Origin: Flavobacteria bacterium BAL38
Lineage (GTDB): Bacteria; Bacteroidota; Bacteroidia; Flavobacteriales; Flavobacteriaceae
DNA length: 64,000 bases
NCBI GenBank assembly: GCA_000169355.1
Contig: AAXX01000001.1
Location: 310,001-374,000 of the forward strand
Direction: 5' to 3'
Of this stretch, positions 62,626-64,000 are shown one piece after another. The notes below the pieces were generated by a model. The model saw nothing but the letters and a program-made list of their open reading frames with translations. It was not told the origin of the DNA and made no database searches. Within the stretch, counting starts at the first letter, position 1. Every line of letters starts with the position of its first letter. Position numbers and translations under genes: made by a program.

Positions 62626-63687
62626 ATGAAAATTTTAGTTATTCAGCAAAAACGAATTGGAGATGTATTGACCTCAACTATTTTATCCAATAATTTAAAA
62701 AAAAAATATCCAAATGCTGAGATTGACTATATGTGTTATGCCAATTGTGTTGATGTTTTAAAAAACAATCCTAACATAACTAATATTATTGTTTTAGAAG
62801 AAAAAGTGCGTAAAAACTACACTTCGCTTTTTAAATTTATATTCAAAATTAAAAGTTCTAAATATGATGTAATTATTGATGCCTATAGCAAATTAGAAAC
62901 CAATTTAATAACATTATTTTCTGGAGCTAAGTATAAAATTTCATATAAAAAAAGCTATTCGGCATTGTTTTATAATTACAATATTAAACGTTTAAAGAAC
63001 GGAACTCAGTCTAAAATTGGTTTGGCAATTATTAATCGTTTACGTTTACTAAAACCACTTATTGAGGAAGAAATTACCGATTATAAGCCTAAAGTGTTTT
63101 TAACAGATTCTGAAATTGAATCAGCAAAAAAACTACTACATTCATTTCCTATAAAAACCGACAAACCAACTTTTATGGTTGGGATTTTAGGAAGCGAATG
63201 GTACAAAACGTATCCGTTTGAAAAAATGGCAGAATTATTAGATTACACGGTTCAAACTACTGATGCAAATTTACTTTTCAACTACATTCCGAAACAAAAA
63301 GAAGATGCTCAAAAAATTTTTGATTTTTGCCAACCCGAAACGCAACAACGCATTTATTTTGATTTGTATGCTAACGATTTGCGTTCGTTTTTAGGTTTAC
63401 TCTCTCAATGTGATGCTTTAATTGGCAACGAAGGTGGAAGTGTAAATATGGCAAAAGCATTATTTATTCCAACATTTTCATTGTTTTCGCCAAGTGTAGA
63501 TAAAGAAACTTGGCAAATTTTTGAAGATGAGAAAAACATCTCCATTCATTTAAAAGATTTGAAACCAGAAATTTACAAGGAATTTGACGAGAAATACATT
63601 AAAGAACATACTTTTAAGTATTTTGATGAATATCCAATAGCTTTAATTAAAGAAAAATTGAAAGATTTTTTTCAAATTATTCGCTAA
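62626..63687 (+). CDS. Glycosyltransferase family 9 (heptosyltransferase-like)
   Basis: I start at the ATG at 62626 (353 residues), where the family start MKILVIQQKRIGDVLTSTIL begins; an in-frame ATG 30 bases earlier adds only unconserved residues. The GT-B fold shows VIQQKRIGDVLTS for the acceptor domain, FMVGILGSEWYKTYPFEKMA for the donor site, and CDALIGNEGGSVNMAKAL for the ADP-heptose-type binding loop (GNEGG). It likely adds a heptose-like sugar to LPS core; the nucleotide sugar is not proven. It converges on the GT2 fragment at the window edge, overlapping it by 11 bases. Confidence 0.88.
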   Translation: MKILVIQQKRIGDVLTSTILSNNLKKKYPNAEIDYMCYANCVDVLKNNPNITNIIVLEEKVRKNYTSLFKFIFKIKSSKYDVIIDAYSKLETNLITLFSGAKYKISYKKSYSALFYNYNIKRLKNGTQSKIGLAIINRLRLLKPLIEEEITDYKPKVFLTDSEIESAKKLLHSFPIKTDKPTFMVGILGSEWYKTYPFEKMAELLDYTVQTTDANLLFNYIPKQKEDAQKIFDFCQPETQQRIYFDLYANDLRSFLGLLSQCDALIGNEGGSVNMAKALFIPTFSLFSPSVDKETWQIFEDEKNISIHLKDLKPEIYKEFDEKYIKEHTFKYFDEYPIALIKEKLKDFFQIIR

Positions 63688-64000
63688 TATATTTAGACAA
63701 ACCATTTTCAATAAAGGTTACATTGTGTTTTTTATTGTAGCTTCTAATGGCATTATTCTTTTCCCAAGTCTCAGTTGTAGCATAGCCTCTTTTATGATCT
63801 AAGTGCAAGCAAATTGCAGAATATCGAATTTGTTTTGAAAGTATTCCTAAATTAAAAAGACGTTCGCCTACTTCTCTATCCAAACCGCCATATTGCATTT
63901 CTTCGTTAAAACCATTTACTGCAATTAAATCGTTTTTAAAACAAGACGTATTATGACCGTTAAAAGTTCGTTTTGTGGGTGTTAACCAATTCATAAAAAC
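63677..64000 (-). CDS. Glycosyltransferase family 2, C-terminal part (cut by window edge)
   Basis: Minus-strand coding sequence enters from the right edge in frame (an upstream codon pair GTT TTT precedes the first visible Met) and ends at 63677. The visible 107 residues match the C-terminal half of galactosyltransferase-type GT2 proteins (Glyco_transf_7C): RTFNGHNTSCFKNDLIAVNG, FNEEMQYGGLDREVGERLFN and ICLHLDHKRGYATTETWEKN. The GGLDREVGERL segment is the usual acceptor-side motif. The N-terminal GT-A donor domain lies outside the window. It belongs with the WaaE-like and GT9 genes in an LPS-core locus. Confidence 0.82.
   Translation of the reverse strand, partial: VFMNWLTPTKRTFNGHNTSCFKNDLIAVNGFNEEMQYGGLDREVGERLFNLGILSKQIRYSAICLHLDHKRGYATTETWEKNNAIRSYNKKHNVTFIENGLSKYISE

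Overview
The window looks like chromosomal DNA of a Flavobacterium-like member of the Bacteroidota. The sequence is strongly AT-rich. Many gene starts are preceded by the Bacteroidota promoter box TAnnTTTG, often with TTG about 17-20 bases upstream, and Shine-Dalgarno sites are largely absent. The gene content agrees: a fused SecDF, a surface protein with the type IX secretion (gliding-motility) C-terminal signal, DUF6588, DUF5606 and DUF349 proteins, a plug-less TonB-receptor-like barrel, and an FdtA/FdtB glycan cluster. No rRNA, tRNA or CRISPR array was seen.

Layout. 1-5.1 kb: the start of a secreted surface protein, a small secreted protein, then folE, cysS, yidD and lgt, separated by repeat-rich spacers. 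5.2-21 kb, almost all on the minus strand: a degraded small gene, secDF, mdh, a DUF6588 protein translationally coupled to gyrB, asnB, a GreA/GreB-like factor, a lipoprotein, an outer-membrane barrel and a 1003-residue TPR protein. 21.2-29.8 kb: an ftsE-like ATPase followed at once by a glycan locus. That locus has four glycosyltransferases, a Wzx-type flippase, FdtA (3,4-ketoisomerase), FdtB (3-aminotransferase) and a FemAB/GNAT-like acyltransferase, and it probably makes and exports a 3-acylamido-3,6-dideoxyhexose-containing glycan. 29.9-36.7 kb: a type IX cargo protein and two amidohydrolase-family exported proteins, with a small inverted-repeat-bounded DUF559 nuclease cassette between them. 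36.7-44.8 kb: rRNA methyltransferase, RelA/SpoT, Fur-family regulator, purA, an OstA/LptA-like protein and a class-III aminotransferase. 45-53 kb: TPR protein, DUF368 (PopT-type lipid-carrier transporter), a membrane protein of unknown function, aroE, a frameshifted IS110-family element and a DUF349 protein. 53-59.8 kb: small proteins, a Crp/Fnr regulator next to a DUF2892 gene that carries a Crp-type operator, mazG, a glycosyltransferase, DUF5606, def, ruvX and dapD. 59.9-64 kb: a second envelope-glycan locus with an LTA-synthase/sulfatase-fold enzyme, a WaaE-like GT2, a heptosyltransferase-like GT9 and the end of another GT2.

The most noteworthy items are these. (1) A 428-bp cassette, 34867-35294, has perfect 30-bp inverted ends around a DUF559 nuclease gene and splits two amidohydrolase genes. 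(2) An intergenic palindromic repeat is embedded in frame in fdtB, adding about 34 residues before the PLP-lysine segment. (3) Two copies of a structured element, upstream of cysS and of the DUF349 gene, have a closing helix that changes in a compensatory way between the copies. (4) The IS110 transposase is split by a one-base frameshift and keeps a long structured leader, where a bridge RNA would be expected. (5) A perfect GTGA-N6-TCAC operator sits at a class-II activator position in front of the DUF2892 gene.

All function calls rest on reading motifs by eye. No database search was run.
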